DNA from: Novosphingobium sp. PP1Y
Lineage (GTDB): Bacteria > Pseudomonadota > Alphaproteobacteria > Sphingomonadales > Sphingomonadaceae
Length of the DNA stretch: 64,000 bases
Direction of reading: 5' to 3'
NCBI RefSeq assembly: GCF_000253255.1
Contig: NC_015583.1
Span: 1,097,603 to 1,161,602 of the forward strand
Part shown: positions 8,933-17,420 of the stretch, piece after piece
Numbering within the stretch: position 1 is the first letter of the stretch
How the letters are laid out: each line of letters opens with the position of its first letter
Position numbers and translations under genes: made by a program
Notes under the pieces: model-generated
Database searches by the model: none
Told to the model about the DNA's origin: nothing
Seen by the model: only the letters and a program-made list of their open reading frames with translations

Positions 8933-10225
8933 GTGCGGATTTTGAAACTGGAGGCGGTGACTCGGGCGCAAGGCGATTCCGGCGTCGTCTTTGTGACCGG
9001 CAAGGGATCGCGCCGTCGCAACGTCCTGCTCCTGCAGGGACTGATGGGACCGCTTTTCCGCCGCCTCGGCCAAGGGCTGATCGCTGCTGGGCACGGGGTG
9101 TACAAGGTCAACTTCAACGGCGGCGACCGCCCGTTCTGGCGCCTGCCCGGCGGGATCGACTATCGCGGATCGCTGGAGGACTGGCCGGCCGAATTCCAGC
9201 GCCTGCTCGGCGAACTGGCGATCACCGACGTCATGCTTTTCGGCGATTGCCGCGACCATCACATGGGCGCCACGCGCGTCTGCCGCGAACTGGGCATCCC
9301 GGTTCACGTCTTCGAGGAAGGCTATGTCCGCCCCGACTGGGTGACGCTGGAACTGGGCGGGGTCAACGGCCACTCCAGCCTGCCGCGCGACCCGGCCTGG
9401 TACCGCGAGACCGCGGCAAAGCTGCCTCCCGTTCCCCCGCATGCGCAAGTGCCGTCCTCGTTTCGCCGCCGTGCGACCGAGGGCCTGCTGTATAACGCCG
9501 CGGATGTCTTCACGCGCTGGCATTACCCGCACTGGAACAACCATCGCCCCTGGCATCCCGCGGTCGAAGGCATGGGCTGGTGGCGCAAGCTGCGCCGCCG
9601 CAAGGAGCGCGAGGCGCAGGCCGCCGCGCTGCTGGAGCGGATGAAGACCTCCGCCGATCCCTATTTCCTGTTCCCGCTGCAGCTCGATTCCGATGCGCAG
9701 ATCCGCCTGCATTCACCCTTTGCGGGCATCGCCGATGCCCTCAAGCTGGTGCTGGGATCCTTCGCTGCCCATGCGCCGGCCGGCACGCGTCTCGTCGTCA
9801 AGGAGCACCCGCTCGACAACGGCGTGCGCAACTGGGAACAGGAAACCGCCGACATGGCCGCCCGCTTCGGCATTGCCGACCGGGTCGACTACCTGGGCTG
9901 GGGCGATATCGTCCCGGTTGCCCGCGATGCGCGAGGGATGGTCACGATCAACAGCACCAGCGGCACGCTGGGGCTGGCGATGGGCGTGCCGGTAGTGGCG
10001 CTGGGTCATGCCGTCTACGACATCCCCGAGATTACGTACCAAGGTGGCCTCGACTCATTCTGGCGGGACCCCGTCGCACCCGATGCCGAGACCTTCGAGG
10101 CCTTCCGCCGGGTATTGATCGAGCGCTGCCTGATCCCCGGCGGGTTCTTTTCCGAAGAAGCTCTGGAGAAAGTGGTGCGCCACGCCATCGCCCGGATCGA
10201 GGGGCGGCCGCTCCTGCCCGAGTGA
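8933..10225 (+). CDS. kpsS: Capsule polysaccharide Kdo transferase, KpsS-like
   Basis: The 430-residue protein belongs to the capsule synthesis family that includes KpsS, which adds Kdo to a lysophosphatidylglycerol acceptor to start the poly-Kdo linker of group 2-type capsules. Family landmarks are the DCRDHH segment, EEGYVRPDWVTLE in the middle, VVKEHPLDNG, and the INSTSGTLGLAMGVPVVALG motif of the C-terminal half. The likely start is the GTG at 8933 (GTGCGGATTTTGAAA) preceded by AAGGGCGGA. It is divergent from the LtaS-like gene. The other Kdo genes (kdsA, kpsF, kdsB, kpsC) lie about 29 kb away, after 37 kb. Confidence 0.85.
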   Translation: MRILKLEAVTRAQGDSGVVFVTGKGSRRRNVLLLQGLMGPLFRRLGQGLIAAGHGVYKVNFNGGDRPFWRLPGGIDYRGSLEDWPAEFQRLLGELAITDVMLFGDCRDHHMGATRVCRELGIPVHVFEEGYVRPDWVTLELGGVNGHSSLPRDPAWYRETAAKLPPVPPHAQVPSSFRRRATEGLLYNAADVFTRWHYPHWNNHRPWHPAVEGMGWWRKLRRRKEREAQAAALLERMKTSADPYFLFPLQLDSDAQIRLHSPFAGIADALKLVLGSFAAHAPAGTRLVVKEHPLDNGVRNWEQETADMAARFGIADRVDYLGWGDIVPVARDARGMVTINSTSGTLGLAMGVPVVALGHAVYDIPEITYQGGLDSFWRDPVAPDAETFEAFRRVLIERCLIPGGFFSEEALEKVVRHAIARIEGRPLLPE

Positions 10226-10421
10226 GGCCAGGCGGCGCGTAGCGAACGGAAGCAGGCCTCTTCCATTGGGACCCGGCGTTCAAATTCCGGTGCAGCGAAT
10301 TCTCGACGCCCCCGTTTGTCGCAAGCCTTTTCGAGTTAATGAATTTGGCCAGTTGCTGGGAAGACCGCAAGCAAGCGATACCGTAACCTTCGCAGGCGCC
10401 GGATTCGCGAGGTTGAATTTC

Positions 10422-12455
10422 ATGCGAGTATCGTCGAAGACCAGTTCTGCATCTTCGAAGACATCATATCGCCCGGACATCGACGGATTGAGAGCCATTG
10501 CGGTGACCTCCGTTGTCCTCAACCACGCATTTCCAGATATATTTACCGGTGGGTTCATCGGGGTCGATGTCTTCTATGTGATATCGGGGTATCTGATCAC
10601 TGGCATTCTGCTCGCAGGCTTGAACGCTAATAAGTTCAGTCTTGCGGAATTCTATGTTCGCCGCATTCGCCGCATCCTGCCGGCTCTTCTTGTTGTACTG
10701 TCTATAACTTCGATTCTGGTACTTTTCTTGTTCACCCCAAGAGAGTTGGCGGATTACGGGAAAAGTTTGATCGCGACCGCGGCCTTCTCGTCCAACATAT
10801 ATTTCTGGACGACGACCGGGTACTTCACTCCCGAAGCGCATTTGATCCCACTCTTGCACACCTGGTCGCTTGCTATCGAAGAGCAATATTATGTCTTCTT
10901 TCCTATCCTGCTCTGGCTGGCGTGGAAACTTGGGAAAGTTAATCTGTTACTTGTTGCAGGGTGCGCTTTTTCGCTTTGCCTGAGCGTGACGCTGACCAAT
11001 GGCCATGCCCTGGCTGCCTTCTATCTGCTGCCGACCCGAGCGTGGGAGCTACTGCTCGGCGCGATTGTCGCGGCACGGATTTTGCCGGCGATTAAACATC
11101 GGCATATCGCGAAGATCGCGATGCTTGCAGGCGCACTGCTTCTTGCCCTGGGCTTCATCATCATCAATGAGCAAAGCCCGTTTCCCGGTTCGCTTGCCTT
11201 GCTTCCTTGTCTGGGAACTGCGCTCATCATTTATGCAGGTATCTCGGATCGCTCCAGTCCGGTGAGCGTGGCCCTTTCCTGGCGCCCCGTGGTCATGATC
11301 GGGTGGATATCCTATTCGCTCTATCTCTGGCATTGGCCGGTCATTTCGTTACTTTATCGGCGCTTCCATGGTCTCTCCACGACCATGGCATTGCAAGCCA
11401 TCGCCTTGTCGGTTGCCTTGGCCTTCCTGTCCTGGTGGTTCGTGGAGCGGCGGTTTCATACGCCTCCAGCGCAATTGGCTTCTGTCGACAAGCCGCAGGG
11501 CCGACGGCCATTGGCAACGATAGGCTTCGGAACGGCTGCGCTTGCTATAGTGGCCGTGGCGGGGACCGGCCTCATGCAGCTGGAATCTCCCACCGTAGTG
11601 CGGGAGCTATATCCCGCCGAGATTGCCGAACTTAGCGAAGCGGTCGTTCACGTTTCCTCGCCCAAAAAATGCCGCGAACCGGAGCGAACCCTCAACGACC
11701 CCGAATGCCGGATCGGAAATGCGCAAATGCCGGCGACTATTGCCTTGTGGGGCGATTCCTACGCCGATGCCCTGAAGCCCGGATTCGCCAAAGTTCTGCA
11801 CGATCACTCTGCCTACGGCTTCATCCTGCATTCCTGCCCACCGATTCTAGGGGCGGTTCGGGTCGATGACCGTCGTGAGTATCGGAATTTTGGAGCTAAA
11901 TGTATCCGGGCGAATCAAAGCACAGTGAAGGCTCTGGAGGATCATCCCGAGATTACTGAAGTGGTCATCTTTGGCCAATTCCTGAACGCCTTCGACATAC
12001 CGGACAGGCCGGTCTTTCTGGTTCCGGACCACTACAATCCCGCGTTTGCCGATAAAAGAATGGACCAGATAACGGATCGAATAATCGACACTGTCGAAAT
12101 TCTGAAAGGGATGGGCAAGAAAGTAATCTTGATCGGAACCTTTTACGCTACCCAGGCCCAAGGTGCCGAAGATCTTCTGGCTCGGCGTATGTGGTCATCC
12201 AGAATTGATGGCAGGATGAGCGCCGCAATCTACGATCGATATTCCAAACCGATGAACGATCGTTTGCGCAAGATTGCCGATGACAGGATTATTTTCATCG
12301 ATCCAAAGCCCGTTTTCTGCCGCACAAACGATGTATGCGACTTTCTTCCCGGTGGTAAGCCGCTCCTGATCGATGACGGCCATTTGACTGCCGAGGGTGC
12401 AAGAAGGTTGGCCTCCATGATTGCCCAGGCGCTGGAGGCTAAGAGCACAATTTGA
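10422..12455 (+). CDS. OafA/YrhL-type acyltransferase with C-terminal SGNH domain
   Basis: The 677-residue protein transfers acyl (usually acetyl) groups to surface glycans. Residues 20-370 form the acyltransferase-3 membrane domain, starting with YRPDIDGLRAIAV and containing FFVSGYLIT-like FYVISGYLITG, the RRIRRILPAL segment and HTWSLAIEEQYYVFFP. The periplasmic C-terminal domain (about 440-677) has the SGNH hydrolase blocks GDSYAD (Ser) and DDGHLTAEG (Asp-His). I chose the ATG at 10422, which has GAGG ten bases upstream and gives the family's normal N-terminus; the frame is open upstream. Its codon use is visibly less GC-rich than that of its neighbours, which suggests transfer. It follows kpsS and probably O-acetylates the capsule or LPS. 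Confidence 0.88.
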   Translation: MRVSSKTSSASSKTSYRPDIDGLRAIAVTSVVLNHAFPDIFTGGFIGVDVFYVISGYLITGILLAGLNANKFSLAEFYVRRIRRILPALLVVLSITSILVLFLFTPRELADYGKSLIATAAFSSNIYFWTTTGYFTPEAHLIPLLHTWSLAIEEQYYVFFPILLWLAWKLGKVNLLLVAGCAFSLCLSVTLTNGHALAAFYLLPTRAWELLLGAIVAARILPAIKHRHIAKIAMLAGALLLALGFIIINEQSPFPGSLALLPCLGTALIIYAGISDRSSPVSVALSWRPVVMIGWISYSLYLWHWPVISLLYRRFHGLSTTMALQAIALSVALAFLSWWFVERRFHTPPAQLASVDKPQGRRPLATIGFGTAALAIVAVAGTGLMQLESPTVVRELYPAEIAELSEAVVHVSSPKKCREPERTLNDPECRIGNAQMPATIALWGDSYADALKPGFAKVLHDHSAYGFILHSCPPILGAVRVDDRREYRNFGAKCIRANQSTVKALEDHPEITEVVIFGQFLNAFDIPDRPVFLVPDHYNPAFADKRMDQITDRIIDTVEILKGMGKKVILIGTFYATQAQGAEDLLARRMWSSRIDGRMSAAIYDRYSKPMNDRLRKIADDRIIFIDPKPVFCRTNDVCDFLPGGKPLLIDDGHLTAEGARRLASMIAQALEAKSTI

Positions 12456-12657
12456 TTCTTGCACGACATCGTTTTGCGGCGTGGCTGAGCGGCCCGATTG
12501 TGCTCGTGGCGATCCTCAGCAAACCGAAGCAGCAGGTTTGTGCTCGGCATCGTAAGCCTTGGTTTTCCGCCAATCGATCTTCGACGGCACCGTTCGCTTC
12601 CGAGTAGGTCATTAACAGGAAATTTGCGGATTGGCGGATAGAGGCGGGGAAACCGCG

Positions 12658-13842
12658 GTGCCTGCCATGTGGATCGATCTCTCTACCCTCTATTTTCTTG
12701 CCATCGGAACCTTGCTGCTCAGTGCGGGCATGTTGTTCTGGGAAGGCCAATCGCGGCCAAAGCATCTCAGGGCAATCACTTGCCTCGCCGCCGGCTTTGG
12801 GACCCTTGCAGTGGGTTGTGCCCTGGCTTTGGCGCGAGGCCATCTGCCTGGCGCCTTGGGCGCGATCGTGGCCAACATGGTCATGATGGCGGGCTATCTC
12901 CTCGTGTTCGAGGGCACTGCAGCTCTTGGCGGTCACAGGCGGCGCGCGATCTCGCTGACTATCCTTATCGCTGTCGGGCTCATGTGGACCCTGTCAGGCG
13001 CTCGCGGGCAACACGCCGTATGGAACTATGTCAGTGCCTTGCCCATTGCATTGGTCAGCGGCCTGACGATGTGGGAAATGTGCCGTAACGACAGCTTCAG
13101 GGCTTTGCGAGCGCGGCGCGTGGTCATCGCCTTCACGGCGCTGCATACCCTCTTCTATGCTGGCAGGGCATTCGTGTTGCCGGTACTTGCGCCGATCTTC
13201 GGGGCCCCGCTGCTCACCGCAGCAAGCACTGTCACGATGTACGAAGGCGTGCTCTATTCCGTCGGCCTGCCCATGGCGCTCATGGCCCTGTTCCGTGAGG
13301 AAGCCCACGAGCAGGTCTTGACGGCTTCGCGCACCGATTATCTGACGAACCTGGGCAACCGGCGCTGGTTCTTCGAGGAAGGAGAGCGGTTTCTGCACAC
13401 GTGGGGGGTGGATGGCAGGGTATTTCTGCTTGCGTTCGACCTCGATCACTTCAAGTCGATCAATGACCGCTTCGGACATGCCATGGGCGACGAAGTGCTC
13501 AAGCTCTTCGCGCGATTCGCGCGGCGTGCGGTCGGCCATAGCGCCATCCTTGCCCGCATAGGCGGCGAGGAATTCGCTGCGTTGTTGCCCTGCAGGTCCA
13601 GCACCGAGGCGATGGCCCTTGCCCAAGGTGTGGTCAGCCGGTTTGCGGAAGCCGTGGCGGATCCCGATGCCGGTCTCGGCGTGCGTGCCACCGTCAGCAT
13701 CGGTTTGGCAGAACTGGGCGTCGACGGGACAGAGCTGCCAATTCTGCTGTCGGCTGCCGACTCTGCGCTTTATCAGGCCAAGGCGAGTGGCCGTAACCGT
13801 ATCGTGCTGGCAAAGGCGCAGCCCTTCGCAGTTGCCAACTGA
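12658..13842 (+). CDS. Membrane-bound GGDEF-domain diguanylate cyclase
   Basis: About six hydrophobic helices fill the first 200 residues, followed by a GGDEF domain. The active-site loop reads RIGGEEFAALL, i.e. GGEEF, a functional variant; DLDHFKSINDRFGHAMGD upstream carries the metal-binding Asp and substrate-binding Asn. No RxxD product-inhibition site is obvious before the loop. The protein should make cyclic di-GMP in response to an unknown signal perceived by the membrane domain. The start is uncertain: GTG at 12658 has GGGGA upstream, ATG at 12667 has no clear site, and a TTG at 12631 is also in frame. It is close to surface polysaccharide genes, which cyclic di-GMP often controls. Confidence 0.88.
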   Translation: MPAMWIDLSTLYFLAIGTLLLSAGMLFWEGQSRPKHLRAITCLAAGFGTLAVGCALALARGHLPGALGAIVANMVMMAGYLLVFEGTAALGGHRRRAISLTILIAVGLMWTLSGARGQHAVWNYVSALPIALVSGLTMWEMCRNDSFRALRARRVVIAFTALHTLFYAGRAFVLPVLAPIFGAPLLTAASTVTMYEGVLYSVGLPMALMALFREEAHEQVLTASRTDYLTNLGNRRWFFEEGERFLHTWGVDGRVFLLAFDLDHFKSINDRFGHAMGDEVLKLFARFARRAVGHSAILARIGGEEFAALLPCRSSTEAMALAQGVVSRFAEAVADPDAGLGVRATVSIGLAELGVDGTELPILLSAADSALYQAKASGRNRIVLAKAQPFAVAN

Positions 13843-13889
13843 GAATACGCGGCGCTCGCGTGGTAACCGGCCCGCCATGGGCGGCGCTG

Positions 13890-14474
13890 TCAGTGCGTCC
13901 AGTCGAGCGTCAGGGATTGGAAATGCCAGCGAAGCTGTGCCGGGGTGGCGCCGTCTACGTCGTTGACCCGCCGCAGCACCGCTTCGCCTTCGAGCCGGAC
14001 GGGGCGACCATTCTTGTCGGTCCCGGTGACGGTCAGGGGAGCGGTGTAGTAGCTCGATCCTGCGGCGCCCTCCATTTGCCCATTGGGTGCGGCGATTGTG
14101 ATCTTGTCCAGATCCGCGAAAATGGCTGCGAACTCGGCTTCGCTCCACTTCTTCCGGTCCGGCGGACTGAGCATGGACCGGGCTTGGCCATATCGACCGA
14201 GCTCTACAGCGCGAACAAAATCGAGAAGAACGTCGCGCGCCCCTCTTTCACCGCGCTCGGCTTCAGGGTTAAGTGCCGGTCCGGCAGGCGGGGATGGCTC
14301 CTCGCTGCGATCGGTGGCCGGGCTCGTTGTTACGCGATCTGGCTCCGCGGTCGATTGCGGAGAGGGCAGAGCGCCGCTTGCGTGCCCTGAGCGATCTGGC
14401 ACGTCTTGGGTCTGCCCGCAGGCCACAAGCGCGAGCGCCATGGCCGTTGCCGCAGTTTTCCGAAATCCAGACAT
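13890..14474 (-). CDS. Lipoprotein of unknown function
   Basis: The 194-residue protein starts with a lipoprotein signal peptide ending in the lipobox LVAC, with Cys19 as the acylated residue. A Pro/Ser/Thr-rich linker follows (about 25-75), then a compact domain from RDVLLDFVRAVELGRYGQA to the end with the helical start seen in NTF2-like proteins. I do not recognise a family with certainty. It is convergent with the GGDEF gene and stands alone. Confidence 0.7.
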   Translation of the reverse strand: MSGFRKTAATAMALALVACGQTQDVPDRSGHASGALPSPQSTAEPDRVTTSPATDRSEEPSPPAGPALNPEAERGERGARDVLLDFVRAVELGRYGQARSMLSPPDRKKWSEAEFAAIFADLDKITIAAPNGQMEGAAGSSYYTAPLTVTGTDKNGRPVRLEGEAVLRRVNDVDGATPAQLRWHFQSLTLDWTH

Positions 14475-14678
14475 GGCTATCTGAACGGATAGAGGTGCTC
14501 CGCGGTTCCCTCAGCGCGTGGGCAAAGTCCCTCGCGCCTCGATGCAGATGACTGGCGCTTCCTTGGGCTCCATTGCCTGCATCGGCCGGGCATGACCCCA
14601 GCCGATGCTGCGCCGGACCGCTCGTTCTGGCCCGGTATGACTTCTGGACAGAGCCGAAAAGGCCAGTCTCTGACAGGC

Positions 14679-16058
14679 TCAAGCTGTTTGCATGTGAACT
14701 CGCCTTGAGCTGGCGCTGTATTCTTCAGCGCCGTCCGCAGTTACGAGCAGGTTTGCGCCCAGGAAGACCTTGTCTCTTCCGATCTGTCCATTGGGTTCCA
14801 GATGGATCGCCATCCCCGGCTGGAGCTTGATATCGGCGCCGAAAGTAGGCGAGTACGGGAGCTCTCCGTCATGTTTGGAGAAATAACGTTGCCGCAGCGA
14901 GGGAATCCCTTGTTCCACGAACCTGCTCGTTTGACCATTCGTGAAGATCGGCGACAATCCATGGAAAAGCGGCGCATTGTTCCAGGCATTGAGCTTTCTA
15001 AAGGGCGGGGACATGATTTCCTGAAGTTCACGCAATGCAAGGCCAGGTCGAACGGCGCGAAGGCCCAGTTCGTAGGACATGTGGGCAGCGTCTATAAGTT
15101 TCGTCATCGTCACGCCGGGTTGCCCCATGCAGGAAGTCCAGCCCGCCTGTGCCTCTGTCGCTCCGACATAAACGATGATCTCGTTCGTCACGACATCGCT
15201 CTCGGCAAGAGGCCTGGTGCTAATGTAAGGCGAACCACCAGATGGGGTCCACGCCCCGTGGCGGAATATGTCGTAGGCAGCGTGGGCCATGGCATCGGCC
15301 TCGGTTCCCCCGACCCTGAGATTGTCGAAGAACAGCTGTGTTGCACGCTCGGCGAGATGCGCAGCTTTTTTGTATTGTTCGAGCTCTTCGCCACTCTTGA
15401 CCGCAATCGCGGGAAGCAGGGAAGACCAGACGTCCACCCATTCGAACTGCGGCAAGAGCGTCATCAACGAATGAGTCAGAGGCAACTTATTCCACGGCGC
15501 GCCGCCATTGACCATGTAGGGCGATACCGGCCAGAGTGCCGTCAAACCGGTGCATCCCACCCGGGCCTTGCCCAGGCCCATTTCCGAGAGCGCGGACGCA
15601 ATGCCCGGCGCACCCTCGTTAAATCTCCAATCTTTGATCCAGCGCTCAGGATAGAGTGCCTGCGCCAGCTCGAAGTCGCGTTGAGCAGTTGGACTGCTAA
15701 CGTTGTCCTGAAACGCGATTGGCTCTCCGCCTTTCGGGATGATAACCGTAGGAGTTGCTTCATTCGAGAAATAGTGCCCGACAAAGTCATGGCTTTGAGT
15801 AGGCGAAGCGATGACAAGGCAATCGAGCCCCTCAGCGACCATCAGCTTGCGAGCCAATTCCAATCTTCTGTCGCGCTCTTTGAGCGACAGTTGCGGATAA
15901 CGGTTCGTCCAGCTCTCGTCTCGCCAATCCGGACTGTGCCCCTTGTGTAAGGGCGCGGCAAAGCTCGTCGAAGCGGCGATAAGTGATGCACCTGCGCCGG
16001 CGGCAAAGAAGGTCCGCCTGTCGAGAGGCGCCATGGTTCGGATATCGCGTACAGTCAT
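14679..16058 (-). CDS. Tat-exported M24-fold protein (creatinase/prolidase-like) without metal ligands
   Basis: From the ATG at 16058 the protein has 460 residues and begins with a Tat signal peptide (LDRRTFFAAGAGASLIAA), so it acts in the periplasm. Then come the N-terminal creatinase domain and a C-terminal pita-bread domain (from about 215). In metallopeptidases of the family five residues (two Asp, His, two Glu) bind metal. Here the two-Asp strand reads VYVGATEAQAGWTS and the last strand KVFLGANLLVTADG, so both Asp and the last Glu are missing; only a His (FHGLSP) and a Glu (HLEPNG) remain. Creatinase also uses this fold without metal for C-N hydrolysis. The start overlaps the stop of the upstream M24-like gene (ATGA), so both are co-translated. 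Confidence 0.8.
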   Translation of the reverse strand: MTVRDIRTMAPLDRRTFFAAGAGASLIAASTSFAAPLHKGHSPDWRDESWTNRYPQLSLKERDRRLELARKLMVAEGLDCLVIASPTQSHDFVGHYFSNEATPTVIIPKGGEPIAFQDNVSSPTAQRDFELAQALYPERWIKDWRFNEGAPGIASALSEMGLGKARVGCTGLTALWPVSPYMVNGGAPWNKLPLTHSLMTLLPQFEWVDVWSSLLPAIAVKSGEELEQYKKAAHLAERATQLFFDNLRVGGTEADAMAHAAYDIFRHGAWTPSGGSPYISTRPLAESDVVTNEIIVYVGATEAQAGWTSCMGQPGVTMTKLIDAAHMSYELGLRAVRPGLALRELQEIMSPPFRKLNAWNNAPLFHGLSPIFTNGQTSRFVEQGIPSLRQRYFSKHDGELPYSPTFGADIKLQPGMAIHLEPNGQIGRDKVFLGANLLVTADGAEEYSASSRRVHMQTA

Positions 16059-17353
16059 ACCGATTGCACCTTGCAAGGAATGATGTTGAGTTCTTCACAG
16101 CCGCCGACAGTGACGAGCAGGCCACCGCCGATGCTCATCATGCCGCCTTCCGCCGTCAGGCGTGGATTGAGCTGGACATGCATGCCTTCGTGAAGTTCGA
16201 AGTCGTCCCGGAGATGGTCGATCTGCGGATTGAGCACCCGGAAATATGGTAGTCCCGCATCCGGTTCGGACGCTCCCAGCCAGCTCGCAATGGCGCCGTT
16301 GATCCGTGACAGTGTCATGCCGGGTTTGATGATCTCGCAGGCCCGGTGGTAAGTATCCTCCAACCTGTCGGCAGCTCGTTGGCGTCCAGCGGACAGGCCG
16401 CCGATCGCCAAGGTCGCGTGAATGCGGCCTTCCATTCCGCCTGACCAGCATTGGACAGTGGACGTCACGAGTTGGCCGCGTTTCAGGGTTCGCGTCATCA
16501 GCCCGCGTTCGCGCCAACGCGAATCGAATGAAACGCCGACGTTACTGATTGTGCGGAAGCCACCAGGAGCAATCGGCGCGCCATAGCCATCGTAGGGACC
16601 GAGCCCAACGTCGCCGATCACGATGCCATACCGCCCGATATTGCATCTGATCGAACCGGTAACCTCGGCTTCGGCAACTCCGGGCCTGACGGTTTTGGTA
16701 AGCAGTTCGGCAGCGGCTTCACTTGCGGCAGCTGCAGAACGGACATGGTTGAGGGCCTCGGCGCCCTGAATGGAGCGCAGTCGTGCATATTCCTTGTCCA
16801 GGGGTTTGAACTGCAGGTTCGGCAATTCGGTCTGCAAGTAGGCCTCGAGGGAGGAACCGGAGAGATTGGCGCTGCCGATGATGGTAGGCCCATTGATCCG
16901 ATCTCGCAGGCGGGCGCAGAATTCAGGTACGCCGTCGAAACCGAAGGTCCAGTCCTGGACCCAGAATTTCATCCCGGCCGATTCCATGGCGTGCATGACG
17001 ACAGCGGGGAGAAGTGTCGCGACGTCGGGAGGGGCAAAGGCGAATGGCTCTCCTTCCAGGGGCAAATAGACCATCGCGCCCATCCAGTCGCCAGTCGCAC
17101 CGGTGAGATAATCGCCGCCTTGCATGTCATCCGGCGTCGAAACCGCCAGAAAACCGCTGACACCCGCGCGACGCATCAATTCGCGAACGGCCGCATGCCT
17201 TTCGGCTCCGGTAGTAGCCGTGAGTGGCCTCGCCCCCCGTAGGCCGTTTGCACCGATAGCCGGGCTCTCGAATCCCGCGACTGGGTGGAAATGGGAAACC
17301 GGACGCCTCATCCGGGGGGACACTGCTGTTGTGCGATCTTTTTCTTGCACCAT
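16055..17353 (-). CDS. Cytoplasmic M24-fold protein (creatinase/prolidase-like) without metal ligands
   Basis: The 432-residue product is a second M24-fold protein, with an N-terminal creatinase-like domain (about 45-190) and a C-terminal pita-bread domain. The metal-ligand positions are again not conserved: the two-Asp strand reads VTSTVQCWSGGMEGR, and the final strands HVQLNPRLTAEGG and GLLVTVGGCEELN lack the Glu pair. No signal peptide is seen. AAGGA precedes the ATG. It overlaps the Tat-exported homologue by four bases and follows the TonB receptor, so the pair probably acts on, or binds, the compound taken up by this module. A C-N hydrolase of creatinase type or a binding protein are both possible. 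Confidence 0.78.
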   Translation of the reverse strand: MVQEKDRTTAVSPRMRRPVSHFHPVAGFESPAIGANGLRGARPLTATTGAERHAAVRELMRRAGVSGFLAVSTPDDMQGGDYLTGATGDWMGAMVYLPLEGEPFAFAPPDVATLLPAVVMHAMESAGMKFWVQDWTFGFDGVPEFCARLRDRINGPTIIGSANLSGSSLEAYLQTELPNLQFKPLDKEYARLRSIQGAEALNHVRSAAAASEAAAELLTKTVRPGVAEAEVTGSIRCNIGRYGIVIGDVGLGPYDGYGAPIAPGGFRTISNVGVSFDSRWRERGLMTRTLKRGQLVTSTVQCWSGGMEGRIHATLAIGGLSAGRQRAADRLEDTYHRACEIIKPGMTLSRINGAIASWLGASEPDAGLPYFRVLNPQIDHLRDDFELHEGMHVQLNPRLTAEGGMMSIGGGLLVTVGGCEELNIIPCKVQSV

Positions 17354-17420
17354 TTTGGTTCCTTGAACATGCGCCTACGAAAATCGGGCGCGGAAATTGT
17401 TTTCCCGCGCCCGCCGTTCG

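Noticed and set aside
10266..10421. Upstream extension of the acyltransferase by 52 residues
   Set aside because: The extension has no similarity to the family and begins at a TTG, while the ATG at 10422 has a GAGG site and gives the normal N-terminus.
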